Positions 27,680 to 36,363 of a DNA stretch of 64,000 nt are shown piece after piece; the first letter of the stretch is position 1, and every line of letters starts with the position of its first letter. The notes below the pieces were generated by a model. It ran no database searches. It worked only from the letters and a program-made list of their open reading frames with translations, and had not been told where the DNA came from. The stretch spans positions 744,001 to 808,000 of the forward strand of contig JCKJ01000001.1 in NCBI GenBank assembly GCA_000525025.1, read 5' to 3'. The DNA comes from Methylophilaceae bacterium 11 (GTDB lineage: Bacteria; Pseudomonadota; Gammaproteobacteria; Burkholderiales; Methylophilaceae). The position numbers and the translations under genes are program-made.

Positions 27680-28882
27680 ATGGCGGTCGAACGCGTTTTA
27701 TCTGGCATGCGCCCTACAGGGCAGTTGCATTTGGGGCATTATCATGGCGTACTTAAAAATTGGTTACGTCTGCAACACGAGCATGAGTGCTTATTTTTTG
27801 TAGCCGATTGGCATGCACTCACCACGCATTACGACACACCGGAAGTGATTGAAGAAAGCGTTTGGGATATGGTGATTGATTGGTTGGCGGCAGGGGTCGA
27901 TCCGGCCAATGCCACCATTTTTATTCAGTCGCGTGTGCCTGAGCATGCAGAGCTATATACCTTGCTCTCTATGATGACGCCGCTTAGTTGGCTGGAACGC
28001 GTACCCACCTACAAAGATCAACAAGAAAAACTGAGTAACAAAGACTTATCGACCTATGGTTTTTTAGGGTACCCCTTGCTGCAAAGCGCAGATATTTTGA
28101 TTTACAAAGCCACGCAAGTGCCGGTTGGTGAAGACCAAGTGCCGCATATTGAACTGACGCGCGAAATTGCTAGGCGGTTTAACCATATTTATGGGCGTGA
28201 AAAAGGCTTTGAAGAGAAAGCAGAAGCGGCTATTAAGAAATTAGGCTCTAAGCGTGCCGCCTTGTATGAGGAAATGCGTGCCGCCTATCAAGAAAGCGGC
28301 GATGAGGAAGCGTTGGAATCGGCGCGCGCCATGATTGAAGAGCAACAAGGCATGAGCATGGGCGATAAAGAGCGCTTGCTGGGCTACTTAGAGGGCGGCG
28401 GCAAGATTATCTTGGTGGAGCCTGATTACAAGCTAACCCCAGCTTCTAAAATGTTTGGTTTGGATGGTCAAAAAATGTCCAAGTCTTACAACAACACCAT
28501 TTCATTGCGCGAGCCGATTGATGTGGTTGCCAAGAAAATCAAAACTATGCCGACAGACCCGGCTCGTATTCGCCGCACAGACCCGGGTGATCCCGCTAAA
28601 TGTCCGGTATGGCAATTGCATGAAGTCTATTCGGATGACAAAGTGAAAGAGTGGGTACAGCAAGGCTGTAAATCGGCATCTATTGGCTGTATTGAATGTA
28701 AGCAACCAGTGATTGATGGTGTGGTCCATGAGTTGAAGCCAATTCAAGAACGTGCAGCTGAATATGCCGAAGACCCAACATTGGTCAAAAATATCGTCGC
28801 TGAAGGCTGCGAAAAAGCACGTAAATTAGCGCGTGAAACCATGCGTGAAGTACGCGACGTCATGGGTTTGAATTACAGCTAG
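27680..28882 (+). CDS. trpS: Tryptophanyl-tRNA synthetase
   Basis: TrpS charges tRNA-Trp. The 400-residue protein has the class I HIGH-equivalent HLGH at 17-20 and KMSKS at 265-269. It is about 65 residues longer than Escherichia coli TrpS because of an insertion at about 170-245 (acidic, Glu/Lys-rich) typical of betaproteobacterial TrpS. A TATAAT at 27630-27635 upstream suggests its own promoter. It starts 114 bases after the M50 protease gene. Confidence 0.97.
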   Translation: MAVERVLSGMRPTGQLHLGHYHGVLKNWLRLQHEHECLFFVADWHALTTHYDTPEVIEESVWDMVIDWLAAGVDPANATIFIQSRVPEHAELYTLLSMMTPLSWLERVPTYKDQQEKLSNKDLSTYGFLGYPLLQSADILIYKATQVPVGEDQVPHIELTREIARRFNHIYGREKGFEEKAEAAIKKLGSKRAALYEEMRAAYQESGDEEALESARAMIEEQQGMSMGDKERLLGYLEGGGKIILVEPDYKLTPASKMFGLDGQKMSKSYNNTISLREPIDVVAKKIKTMPTDPARIRRTDPGDPAKCPVWQLHEVYSDDKVKEWVQQGCKSASIGCIECKQPVIDGVVHELKPIQERAAEYAEDPTLVKNIVAEGCEKARKLARETMREVRDVMGLNYS

Positions 28883-28891
28883 ATTGTACGC

Positions 28892-29680
28892 ATGATAGAA
28901 GCGTCGATTCATGCCAAAATCAACGGAGAAACGCTGAATGCGTTGCCTCAGGATTTATATATCCCGCCGGATGCACTGGAAGTCTATTTGGAGACTTTTG
29001 AAGGCCCGCTGGATTTATTGCTGTACCTGATTCGCAAGCATAATCTAGATATTCTGGATATCCCGATGGCACAATTGACCGTGCAATATATGGGCTATGT
29101 AGACAAAATGAAAGTCATCAAGCTAGAGTTGGCAGCAGACTATTTATTGATGTCGGCCATGTTGATTGAGATTAAGTCACGCATGCTCTTGCCTAAACCT
29201 ACAGAAGTGGCAGAAGAAGACGATCCGCGTGCAGAGTTGGTACGTAGATTGATGGAATACGAAGCGATTAAACTGGCAGCGCAGCGTTTAGATGCTATGC
29301 CGATGGTGGGCGCGGAGATTCAGGTGGCTTCAGCTTACTATCAGCACATTAGCCAAGTAAAGCCGCCGGAAGTTAGTTTGGATGACCTATTGGATGCTTG
29401 GAAAAACGTATTGAAGCGCGCAAAGCTGAATCAGCATCATAAATTGGGGCGTGCCGAGCTTTCCGTGCGCGAGCATATGAGCCAGATTTTGCGCCGTTTG
29501 AATGCTGAGAAAATGGTAGAGTTTTCGGCGCTGTTTGTGATGGATGATGCCGCATTGCCTAAATTGGTCGTGCATTTTCTGGCTATATTAGAGCTGGCCA
29601 AAGAAGGGTTGATACGCATTACGCAACAAGCCGCATTTAGCCCCATTTATTTACAATTGCACTCAATAACAGTTGAATAG
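28892..29680 (+). CDS. scpA: Chromosome segregation protein ScpA
   Basis: ScpA is the kleisin that bridges SMC dimers with ScpB. The 262-residue protein has the N-terminal LETFEGPLDLLLYLIRKHNLDILDIPMA-type helix region (split here as FEGPLDLLLYLIRKH) and a C-terminal winged-helix. It starts 9 bases after trpS and ends 10 bases before scpB, so the three are one operon. No smc is in the window. Confidence 0.95.
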   Translation: MIEASIHAKINGETLNALPQDLYIPPDALEVYLETFEGPLDLLLYLIRKHNLDILDIPMAQLTVQYMGYVDKMKVIKLELAADYLLMSAMLIEIKSRMLLPKPTEVAEEDDPRAELVRRLMEYEAIKLAAQRLDAMPMVGAEIQVASAYYQHISQVKPPEVSLDDLLDAWKNVLKRAKLNQHHKLGRAELSVREHMSQILRRLNAEKMVEFSALFVMDDAALPKLVVHFLAILELAKEGLIRITQQAAFSPIYLQLHSITVE

Positions 29681-29690
29681 GCGCACTTGA

Positions 29691-30242
29691 ATGAAAGAGC
29701 TGAATAATATTCAAGAAATGAAGCAAGTGCTAGAAGCTGCCTTGCTGACAGCGGGTTTGCCATTAAGTCTGGACGACTTACTGAAATTGTTTGCAGGCAA
29801 AATGGAGCGCACTACGCTGCGTATGTTGCTGGATGAGCTCAAGCAAGATTGGGCAGATAAAACCTTAGATTTAGTCCAGGTTGCAAGTGGATATCGCTTT
29901 CAAGCCAAAGCACAATACAGTGAATACATTGCACGCTTGAATCCTGATCGGCAGCCTAAATACTCACGCGCGGTGATGGAAACATTGGCCATTATTGCGT
30001 ATCGTCAGCCGGTAACACGCGGTGACATTGAGCAGATTCGCGGTGTTGCGGTCAACCCAAACGTGATTCGTCAACTACAAGAGCGCGAATGGATTGATGT
30101 CGTTGGGCAGCGTGAGGTGCCTGGACGTCCATCGCTGTATGCCACGACAAAATTTTTTTTGGATGATTTAAACCTGAGATCGTTGGCAGAGTTGCCACCG
30201 TTTGAAGAGTTTACGCAGGCTGAAATTCCATTAGCCGAGTAG
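29691..30242 (+). CDS. scpB: Chromosome segregation protein ScpB
   Basis: ScpB is the winged-helix partner of ScpA in the SMC condensin. The 183-residue protein has two winged-helix domains; motifs include LEAALLTAGLPLSLDDL, SRAVMETLAIIAYRQPVTRGD and GRPSLYATTKFFLDDL. It ends 17 bases before the convergent gene at 30260. Confidence 0.96.
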   Translation: MKELNNIQEMKQVLEAALLTAGLPLSLDDLLKLFAGKMERTTLRMLLDELKQDWADKTLDLVQVASGYRFQAKAQYSEYIARLNPDRQPKYSRAVMETLAIIAYRQPVTRGDIEQIRGVAVNPNVIRQLQEREWIDVVGQREVPGRPSLYATTKFFLDDLNLRSLAELPPFEEFTQAEIPLAE

Positions 30243-30259
30243 TGCTGTGGAGTACGGCG

Positions 30260-30802
30260 CTATTTCCACTTAAAAAACAAGGCAAATGCAATCAAGCCGG
30301 CCGTAAGTAAAATCAGGGCTAATGCCAGTAAATAGTTGTTCTCTTGTTTATAGATTTTTTCCGCTTTAGCATCTTCCGCTTTTACCTCCGCAAGCACCTC
30401 CTCTTTGCTGTTGTTTGCATTGGCTGCGCCTAAGTCTGAACGGTTTTGAGAAGGTTGTGCGCGTGCGACGATATGTAATTCGTCACGTTCCGCTACAGGA
30501 GCAGTAACAGGCGCCTCAGGCAACGTGCTGCTCGACATATGCGTCGATAAGCTCAGTTTTGGGTTTGCAATATGGGGAGCCGCGATTTGGATGTTTTTTT
30601 CGGTCGCGGTGTTGCTGAGCGGGGCGCTGATATGCTCTTTGGAGAGCGCCGGTGTACCTAAATGATTTTTGACTGGTTCTAGGCTGGCATGGCTCAGTTG
30701 TATGCACAATATGAAGGTTGCACATAAGAAAAAACCATGACAGCAACACGTGGCAATCAAATTGCGCAGCGTGCGCTGTAATGGCTGGTGAAAGCGATTC
30801 AA
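30260..30802 (-). CDS. Uncharacterised protein with C-terminal membrane anchor
   Basis: The 180-residue protein has an N-terminal hydrophobic segment (CCCHGFFLCATFILCIQL) that could be a signal sequence. A long, low-complexity Ala/Pro/Ser-rich middle follows, with an acidic coiled-coil part (EEVLAEVKAEDAKAEK). One C-terminal transmembrane helix (YLLALALILLTAGLIAFALF) is followed by KWK. No domain is recognised. The layout (signal, spacer, coil, C-terminal anchor) resembles FimV-like or envelope-spanning proteins, but the evidence is weak. Confidence 0.6.
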   Translation of the reverse strand: MNRFHQPLQRTLRNLIATCCCHGFFLCATFILCIQLSHASLEPVKNHLGTPALSKEHISAPLSNTATEKNIQIAAPHIANPKLSLSTHMSSSTLPEAPVTAPVAERDELHIVARAQPSQNRSDLGAANANNSKEEVLAEVKAEDAKAEKIYKQENNYLLALALILLTAGLIAFALFFKWK

Positions 30803-30821
30803 GGTTAAAAAACCCTAGCGA

Positions 30822-31301
30822 TTAATGGTGATGTCCGCCTGCGCCATGTACGTGTTGATGTGATACTTCTTCTTGGTTAGCTGCCCTGACTGCAGTGATT
30901 TTAGCCGTAAATAACAAGCGCTCACCTGCCCATGGATGATTGCCATCTACCACTACTTTGCCGTCAGCAATTTCAGTGATTGTATATAAAATTACATCAC
31001 CGGTTTCGTCTTCGCCTTCAAACTGCATCCCAACTTTTAAATCTTTGCTTGGGAAAGCAGCGGCAGGTTCAATTTGTACTAGTGCTTCATCATATTCGCC
31101 AAATGCATCCACTGGCTCTAGGCTTACTTCAACTGTGTCACCAATGTTTTTACCATGCATGGCTTCTTCCACTTTTGGGAAAATGTTGTCGTAGCCACCA
31201 TGTAAATAAGCAACAGGATCGGTACTAGATTCGAGCACTTGGCCATCGCTGTTTTTAAGTTCATAGGTCATGGTAACAACTGTATTCATGGCAACTTGCA
31301 T
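30822..31301 (-). CDS. slyD: FKBP-type peptidyl-prolyl isomerase SlyD
   Basis: SlyD is a cytoplasmic isomerase and metallochaperone. The 159-residue protein has the FKBP core interrupted by the IF chaperone domain (SLEPVDAFGEYDEALVQ through VGMQFEGEDETG) and a C-terminal histidine tail, HQHVHGAGGHHH. That tail is a shortened version of the His/Cys-rich tail that binds nickel in Escherichia coli. The ATG at 31301 has an AGGA site seven bases upstream. Confidence 0.95.
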   Translation of the reverse strand: MQVAMNTVVTMTYELKNSDGQVLESSTDPVAYLHGGYDNIFPKVEEAMHGKNIGDTVEVSLEPVDAFGEYDEALVQIEPAAAFPSKDLKVGMQFEGEDETGDVILYTITEIADGKVVVDGNHPWAGERLLFTAKITAVRAANQEEVSHQHVHGAGGHHH

Positions 31302-31372
31302 GGATTTTCCTAACTGATAATAAATGATATTGAAATATAAAACGATTTTAATCTATTTGCGCTAAAAGTGCT

Positions 31373-31852
31373 TTAGTTGCGCGTATGTTTTTGTCGCCAC
31401 ACCCAGGGAGGTATAGGTCGCTTTTGCTTCCAAAGCCCGCGCCGCGCATGGCGCGCATCTTCTTCGGTGGTTTGTAAATAGAGGTTGCTGGAGTAACGCG
31501 CATTAAACCAAGCATGTCCTTCCGTAATCATAAATTCACTGACCGGGATATTGTTACAGGATAAATAACCAAGGTCACGCTGGTATTTATCTATGCCGGT
31601 AAGTTGTACCGAAATGTCTGCATGTTTGCATAGCTTGATGAGCGCGCGTCTGGCTTGCTTGCCATATTTCTGGTTGCGCTCTGGCGCGTCGATATCGGTA
31701 ATTCTGAGTTTGTATAGACGATCACCGTCTTGGATTTTGACCGTATCGCCATCGTACACTTGCTTAATGACTGGCGTTGCCCAAGCGGCTACGCTGAAAC
31801 TAAATAGCCATCCAATAGCTAGGAGAATCGTAAACCGAATAAATGCCGCCAT
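31373..31852 (-). CDS. Secreted thermonuclease (SNase-like)
   Basis: The 159-residue protein has a signal peptide (FTILLAIGWLFSFSVAAWA) followed by an SNase domain. Catalytic residues equivalent to Staphylococcus Arg35, Glu43 and Arg87 are Arg50, Glu58 (DIDAPERNQKYG) and Arg92 (KYQRDLGYL), with the Asp of DGDTVK as metal ligand. It should cut DNA and RNA in the periplasm or outside, with calcium. It lies 5 bases downstream of nadB on the same strand and may be co-transcribed. Confidence 0.92.
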   Translation of the reverse strand: MAAFIRFTILLAIGWLFSFSVAAWATPVIKQVYDGDTVKIQDGDRLYKLRITDIDAPERNQKYGKQARRALIKLCKHADISVQLTGIDKYQRDLGYLSCNNIPVSEFMITEGHAWFNARYSSNLYLQTTEEDARHARRGLWKQKRPIPPWVWRQKHTRN

Positions 31853-31857
31853 GCTAG

Positions 31858-33498
31858 TTAATGTAAATGAGCCGCCGTGGTTGGATGGCCGTGCGTGCTA
31901 TCCAGCAAGCTATAATCTGCTGCCGGTTCGAGCACGGTGGGGACTGCCTCAGCGAGTAACTCTGGATAATCTTTGCTGTAATGCAGACCGCGGCTTTCGT
32001 GGCGCTCAATTGCGCTCAATACAATGAGTTCGGCAACTTGTAACAAGTTGCGTAGCTCAATTAAATCGTTGCTGATTCTAAAGTTACTATAGAACTCATG
32101 CACTTCGTCTCGTAGCATATAAATACGGTGCAAGGCACGGCTTAGGCGTTTGTTGGTGCGCACAATGCCTACATAGTTCCACATAAACCGGCGTAACTCG
32201 TTCCAAGTGTGCGTAATCAAGACCTCTTCATCCGCATCTGTCACACGGCTTTCATCCCATGCCGGTAATGGCATGAATACCTGTTGTGCGTTCTGCATGA
32301 TATGGTTGGCTGCTGCTTGGCTAAATACCAAGCACTCCAACAATGAATTGCTGGCTAGGCGGTTTGCGCCATGCAGGCCGGTACAGGCGGTTTCGCCAAT
32401 GGCGTATAAGCAGTCAATATCAGTACGACCATGCGCATCTGTCATCACGCCACCACAGCTATAATGCGCAGCCGGCACAACGGGAATCGGCTGTTGCGTG
32501 ATGTCGATACCTAGCTCCAGACAGCGTTTGTAAATAGTGGGGAAGTGGCTCTGAATAAACTCGGCTGGCTGGTGTGAAATGTCTAGATAGACACAATCCA
32601 AGCCACGTTTTTTCATCTCAAAGTCAATGGCGCGCGCGACCACATCGCGCGGGGCTAACTCTTCACGCGCATCATGTGCAGGCATAAACCGGGTGCCATC
32701 CGGCAATTTAAGTTGGCCGCCTTCGCCGCGTACTACTTCAGAAATCAAAAAGGATTTGGCGTGTGGATGGTACAAGCAGGTAGGGTGGAATTGAATAAAC
32801 TCCATATTGGCCACTCGACAGCCTGCACGCCACGCCATGGCAATGCCATCGCCAGTGCTGACATCAGGGTTAGTGGTATATAAATACACTTTGCCAGCAC
32901 CGCCGGTAGCCAGCGCGGTGTGCTGTGCTGCAATGGTAATGACTTTGCCGGTATCGTTGTCTAACACATAAGCACCTAAACACCGGTTGCTCGAGGCAGC
33001 TAGCCCTAGCTTTTTAGTGGTGATCAAATCGACAGCAATATGATTTTCTAACAGAGTAATATTGGCGTGCTCACGGATACGTTCCGTCAGTGTTTTTTGT
33101 ACGGCATTGCCAGTGGCATCGGCCACATGAAAAATACGTCGATGACTGTGGCCGCCTTCGCGTGTCAGGTGATAGCCGCTATCATCAGATTCGCGCGTAA
33201 AGTGCACGCCTTGCTGGATGAGCCACTCAATGGTTTCACGGCCTTTTTCTGCCACCATGCGTGTCACTGCTTGGTCACACAATCCGGCGCCGGCAATCAA
33301 GGTGTCTTCGATGTGCGCTTCAATGGAGTCTTCACTATTTAATACTGCGGCGATACCGCCCTGCGCCCAACTACTGGCACTGTCGGTAATCTCACGCTTG
33401 CTGACTAAACACACCTTTTTGCTATCGGCAATTTTCAATGCCAATGTTAATCCGGCAAGGCCGCTCCCGATAATCAGGACATCAAATTGATTATTCAT
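31858..33498 (-). CDS. nadB: L-aspartate oxidase
   Basis: NadB oxidises L-aspartate to iminoaspartate, the first step of NAD synthesis, using FAD. The 546-residue protein has the N-terminal Rossmann site ([15 protein letters not shown]), the [13 protein letters not shown] active region and the [11 protein letters not shown] substrate-arginine region. The C-terminal helical domain of the succinate dehydrogenase/fumarate reductase flavoprotein family is also present. It diverges from rpoE across a 59-base region that holds a sigma-E-like promoter. nadA and nadC are not in the window. Confidence 0.97.
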   Translation of the reverse strand: MNNQFDVLIIGSGLAGLTLALKIADSKKVCLVSKREITDSASSWAQGGIAAVLNSEDSIEAHIEDTLIAGAGLCDQAVTRMVAEKGRETIEWLIQQGVHFTRESDDSGYHLTREGGHSHRRIFHVADATGNAVQKTLTERIREHANITLLENHIAVDLITTKKLGLAASSNRCLGAYVLDNDTGKVITIAAQHTALATGGAGKVYLYTTNPDVSTGDGIAMAWRAGCRVANMEFIQFHPTCLYHPHAKSFLISEVVRGEGGQLKLPDGTRFMPAHDAREELAPRDVVARAIDFEMKKRGLDCVYLDISHQPAEFIQSHFPTIYKRCLELGIDITQQPIPVVPAAHYSCGGVMTDAHGRTDIDCLYAIGETACTGLHGANRLASNSLLECLVFSQAAANHIMQNAQQVFMPLPAWDESRVTDADEEVLITHTWNELRRFMWNYVGIVRTNKRLSRALHRIYMLRDEVHEFYSNFRISNDLIELRNLLQVAELIVLSAIERHESRGLHYSKDYPELLAEAVPTVLEPAADYSLLDSTHGHPTTAAHLH

Positions 33499-33514
33499 AC
33501 ATCTTAATTTTAGT

Positions 33515-33542
33515 GAACTATTGGAAGTTTAACTGTGTCTCT
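33515..33542 (+). promoter_or_regulatory. Candidate sigma-E (RpoE) autoregulatory promoter
   Basis: GAACTA at 33515-33520 and GTCTCT at 33537-33542 are separated by 16 bases. The sigma-E consensus is GAACTT, 16 bases, TCTGA/TCTAA. The match (5 of 6 at -35, partial at -10) and its place ahead of rpoE, which commonly controls itself, support it. The transcript would start near 33548. Confidence 0.5.
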
Positions 33543-33710
33543 ACATAAGAGCTAGCGATGCATGTTAAATCATGTGTAAATAAGATAGGGGAAGAGAAAA
33601 TGCTACAAACAGGTAAAATTGAGGAATTAACCCGATCAGGCTTCGTGGAAAGCCCCGCGAAGGCGTATACTACTGGCTACAAAAAAACCACAAACGGGAG
33701 CGACGCCGCT

Positions 33711-34340
33711 ATGGCGGAAAAGCCAGTGCAAAACCCAAGCGCTGAGAATCGAGAGTTAGACCAAGTGTTGGTCTTACGTGCACAGCAAGGCGATAAAAGA
33801 GCATTCGGCTTGTTGGTGGAAAAATACCATCGTAAATTAGGCCGGTTACTTTCACGCATGATTCGCGATCAAGCGGAAGTGGAAGACGTGGTGCAAGAGT
33901 CTTTTATTAAGGCCTACCGCGCTTTGCACAACTTTAGGGGTGATAGCGCGTTTTATACTTGGTTGTACCGTATTGGCATCAACACGGCTAAAAACTATTT
34001 GGTCTCCATGGGCCGCAAGCCGCAAGTGATGCAAGACGTTGAAATTGAAGATGTAGAAAATTTTGACGAAGGCATTGAAATGCGCACCATGGACACGCCG
34101 GAAACAGCGTTGATGACCAAAGAGATTGCGCAAACCGTGAATGATACGATTGCCAATTTGCCAGATGAGTTACGTACGGCGATTACTTTGCGCGAGCTGG
34201 AAGGGCTAAGTTACGAAGACATTGCCTCGATTATGCAATGCCCAATTGGTACTGTGCGCTCACGTATTTTTAGAGCACGCGAGACCATTGCATTAAAATT
34301 GCGTCCGTTGTTAGATACACCTGAGCATAAACGTTGGTAG
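33711..34340 (+). CDS. rpoE: RNA polymerase sigma factor RpoE (sigma-E, AlgU)
   Basis: This is the ECF sigma factor for envelope stress. From the ATG at 33711 the protein is 209 residues, normal for RpoE, with sigma-2 (HRKLGRLLSRMIRDQAEVED through FYTWLYRIGINT) and sigma-4 (LRELEGLSYEDIASIMQCPI) regions. The start has GGGAG at ten bases. The frame stays open upstream to ATGs at 33600 and 33558; the ATG at 33600 also has a good GGGGAAGAG site and would add 37 residues. It is followed by rseA, rseB, rseC and mucD. Confidence 0.93.
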   Translation: MAEKPVQNPSAENRELDQVLVLRAQQGDKRAFGLLVEKYHRKLGRLLSRMIRDQAEVEDVVQESFIKAYRALHNFRGDSAFYTWLYRIGINTAKNYLVSMGRKPQVMQDVEIEDVENFDEGIEMRTMDTPETALMTKEIAQTVNDTIANLPDELRTAITLRELEGLSYEDIASIMQCPIGTVRSRIFRARETIALKLRPLLDTPEHKRW

Positions 34341-34379
34341 TTTTGTTGAATATGATAAAGATAGAAGTACGGGGTTAGT

Positions 34380-34856
34380 ATGAAAGAACAGTTATCAGCC
34401 TTGATTGACGGCGAATTTGATACGCATAACGCGGATCATCTTTTGATTGTTGCAAAGTCCGATGGTGAGCTACGACGCGCGTGGAACGAGTACCATATGA
34501 TTGGAGATGTGATGCGCGGGGATGTTGTGTTGCATCGTAACGTGGCCGGCCGAATTCTGGAAGCATTGGATGAAGAGCCTACTGTGATTGCGCCAGCCAT
34601 GGTGAAGGCATCGCGTACGGATACCAAGCAACCATTTTTTAAGAAGACTGCATTTTGGTCAGTCGCTGCTTCGGTCACGGCGGTGATGTTTGTCGGGCTC
34701 ATGTTGTTGCAACAACAAAAGGCGGAACAGACACTGGTCAATCCAATTGAAATTGCAGAAAGTATGCCCAGTGAATACTTAGCTGCGCACCAAACGTATG
34801 CACCTAACAGTGCCGCGTACTATATTCAAAGCGCCTCATATACGGAGCAACGTTAA
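34380..34856 (+). CDS. rseA: Anti-sigma factor RseA
   Basis: The 158-residue protein has an N-terminal cytoplasmic RseA domain (MKEQLSALIDGEFD, DVMRGDVVLHRNVAGRI), one transmembrane helix at about 91-110, and a periplasmic tail. RseA holds RpoE until it is cut by site proteases under envelope stress. It is 39 bases downstream of rpoE and 2 bases upstream of rseB, matching the usual order. Confidence 0.92.
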   Translation: MKEQLSALIDGEFDTHNADHLLIVAKSDGELRRAWNEYHMIGDVMRGDVVLHRNVAGRILEALDEEPTVIAPAMVKASRTDTKQPFFKKTAFWSVAASVTAVMFVGLMLLQQQKAEQTLVNPIEIAESMPSEYLAAHQTYAPNSAAYYIQSASYTEQR

Positions 34857-34858
34857 TA

Positions 34859-35830
34859 ATGCTTAGATGGATGTTGGCTTGCGGCTTGTGCTGCGCGAGC
34901 CTTAATATTCAGGCCTCCGAAGACCCTTGGTTAGCGTTACAGAAAACCGCATTTGCAGCGCGCGAACTTAACTATCAAGGCGTATTTGTCTATCAAAACG
35001 GTAATCAAATACGCTCAGTACAAATCACCCACATGAACAATGCCGGACGCGAACTGACCCGTAATGTGGTGCTGGATGGTCAGCCACGTGAAGTATTTAG
35101 TGAAGGCAGTGATATTGTTATTTTTAATGCAAAAAATAACAAAGTGGTGATTGAAAAGCGCCGCGGTCAAAATTTATTTCCAGCCATGTTGCCCACTAAT
35201 CTAGATGTGATTAAATCTAGCTATATCGCAAAACTTGGCGCTGTAGAACGGATTGCGGGGCGCGATGCACAAATCATTGATTTGGTGCCCAATGATAACT
35301 TTCGCTATTCGTATCGAATATGGTCTGATGCCGAATTTGGTTTGCTGTTGAAAATGACGCTGCTGGATAATCAGAACCGTGCGATTGAGCAGATAGGCTT
35401 TACGCAGCTGAGCATGCTCAATACGCATGAATTAGATTGGTTTCAACCCAAAATCGACTTATCCAAACAGTATGTAATGGAAGACGAGACCACGGTTAAC
35501 CATGTCTCCAATAATTGGGTAGTGGCGAATTTACCGCCCGGATATCGTAAGATCGATCATATTGAGCATATTGTGCCCGGCAAGTCAGGTATTGTGAATC
35601 AAGTCATTTTTTCAGATGGTATTGCCTCGGTTTCTGTCTTTATCGAACCCCTTAAAAAGGGCATGCGTGCCAAAACAGGTCACAAAGTAGTGGGGTCGAC
35701 CAATATTTGTGCGCATGTGATAGATGGCTATCAAGTGATTGTGGTGGGCGAAGTGCCAGCACAAACCGTGCAGCAAATTGCAAAAGCCATCAGCTTTAAC
35801 AAGCAACCTACCACCACTGCCAATAAATAA
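34859..35830 (+). CDS. rseB: Sigma-E regulatory protein RseB (MucB)
   Basis: The 323-residue periplasmic protein has a signal peptide (MLRWMLACGLCCASLNIQA). A lipid-binding LolA/LppX-like N-terminal domain (YQGVFVYQNGNQIRSVQITH) and a smaller C-terminal domain follow. RseB shields RseA from the first protease and senses lipopolysaccharide intermediates. It begins two bases after rseA. Confidence 0.94.
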   Translation: MLRWMLACGLCCASLNIQASEDPWLALQKTAFAARELNYQGVFVYQNGNQIRSVQITHMNNAGRELTRNVVLDGQPREVFSEGSDIVIFNAKNNKVVIEKRRGQNLFPAMLPTNLDVIKSSYIAKLGAVERIAGRDAQIIDLVPNDNFRYSYRIWSDAEFGLLLKMTLLDNQNRAIEQIGFTQLSMLNTHELDWFQPKIDLSKQYVMEDETTVNHVSNNWVVANLPPGYRKIDHIEHIVPGKSGIVNQVIFSDGIASVSVFIEPLKKGMRAKTGHKVVGSTNICAHVIDGYQVIVVGEVPAQTVQQIAKAISFNKQPTTTANK

Positions 35831-35847
35831 TTGTTGTTGAGTACATC

Positions 35848-36339
35848 ATGATAGAAGAACGCGCTGTCATTCTCTCGCTAGAGTCTAACTCCTCTCCCGC
35901 TGATACATCCTCGATTGCTACTTTAGAAATTGAGCGTAAAACTGCTTGCGGATTATGTGGTCAAACCCGCGGCTGTGGTAATGCCATATGGGGAAAATTG
36001 TTTGCACATCGCTCAACAGCATTTAAAGCGAATAACAGCATTCATGCATCAGTAGGGCAAAGCGTTATCGTTGGCATCAATGAACGCGCGCTGTTATGGG
36101 GTGCTTTGCTTTTATATATATTGCCACTTGTGACCATGCTGATTGCCTCCATATTGATCATGCAATGGACTGATTCAAATGGCATCACCATGCTAGCAGC
36201 CTTGATTGGGGTAGTACTAGGACTGTTGTGGGTGAAAGGGTTTACGGCAACACATCAGTATTTTGTGTTGCAACAGCCTGTCATTCTAAGATTGGCAGAT
36301 GATGACAGGCCAATTACATTTGCCAATCAACTTAATTAA
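35848..36339 (+). CDS. rseC: RseC/SoxR-reducing system family protein
   Basis: The 163-residue inner-membrane protein has an N-terminal cysteine cluster (Cys34, Cys37, Cys43 in CGLCGQTRGCG) and two transmembrane helices (LLWGALLLYILPLVTMLIAS and ITMLAALIGVVLGLLWVKGF). This is the RseC/MucC layout, with redox-active cysteines near the membrane. RseC works in the sigma-E operon and in keeping SoxR reduced. The spacing to rseB and mucD (17 and 24 bases) supports one operon. Confidence 0.9.
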   Translation: MIEERAVILSLESNSSPADTSSIATLEIERKTACGLCGQTRGCGNAIWGKLFAHRSTAFKANNSIHASVGQSVIVGINERALLWGALLLYILPLVTMLIASILIMQWTDSNGITMLAALIGVVLGLLWVKGFTATHQYFVLQQPVILRLADDDRPITFANQLN

Positions 36340-36363
36340 CCTTGAGGATAGAAGGAAATTTAG

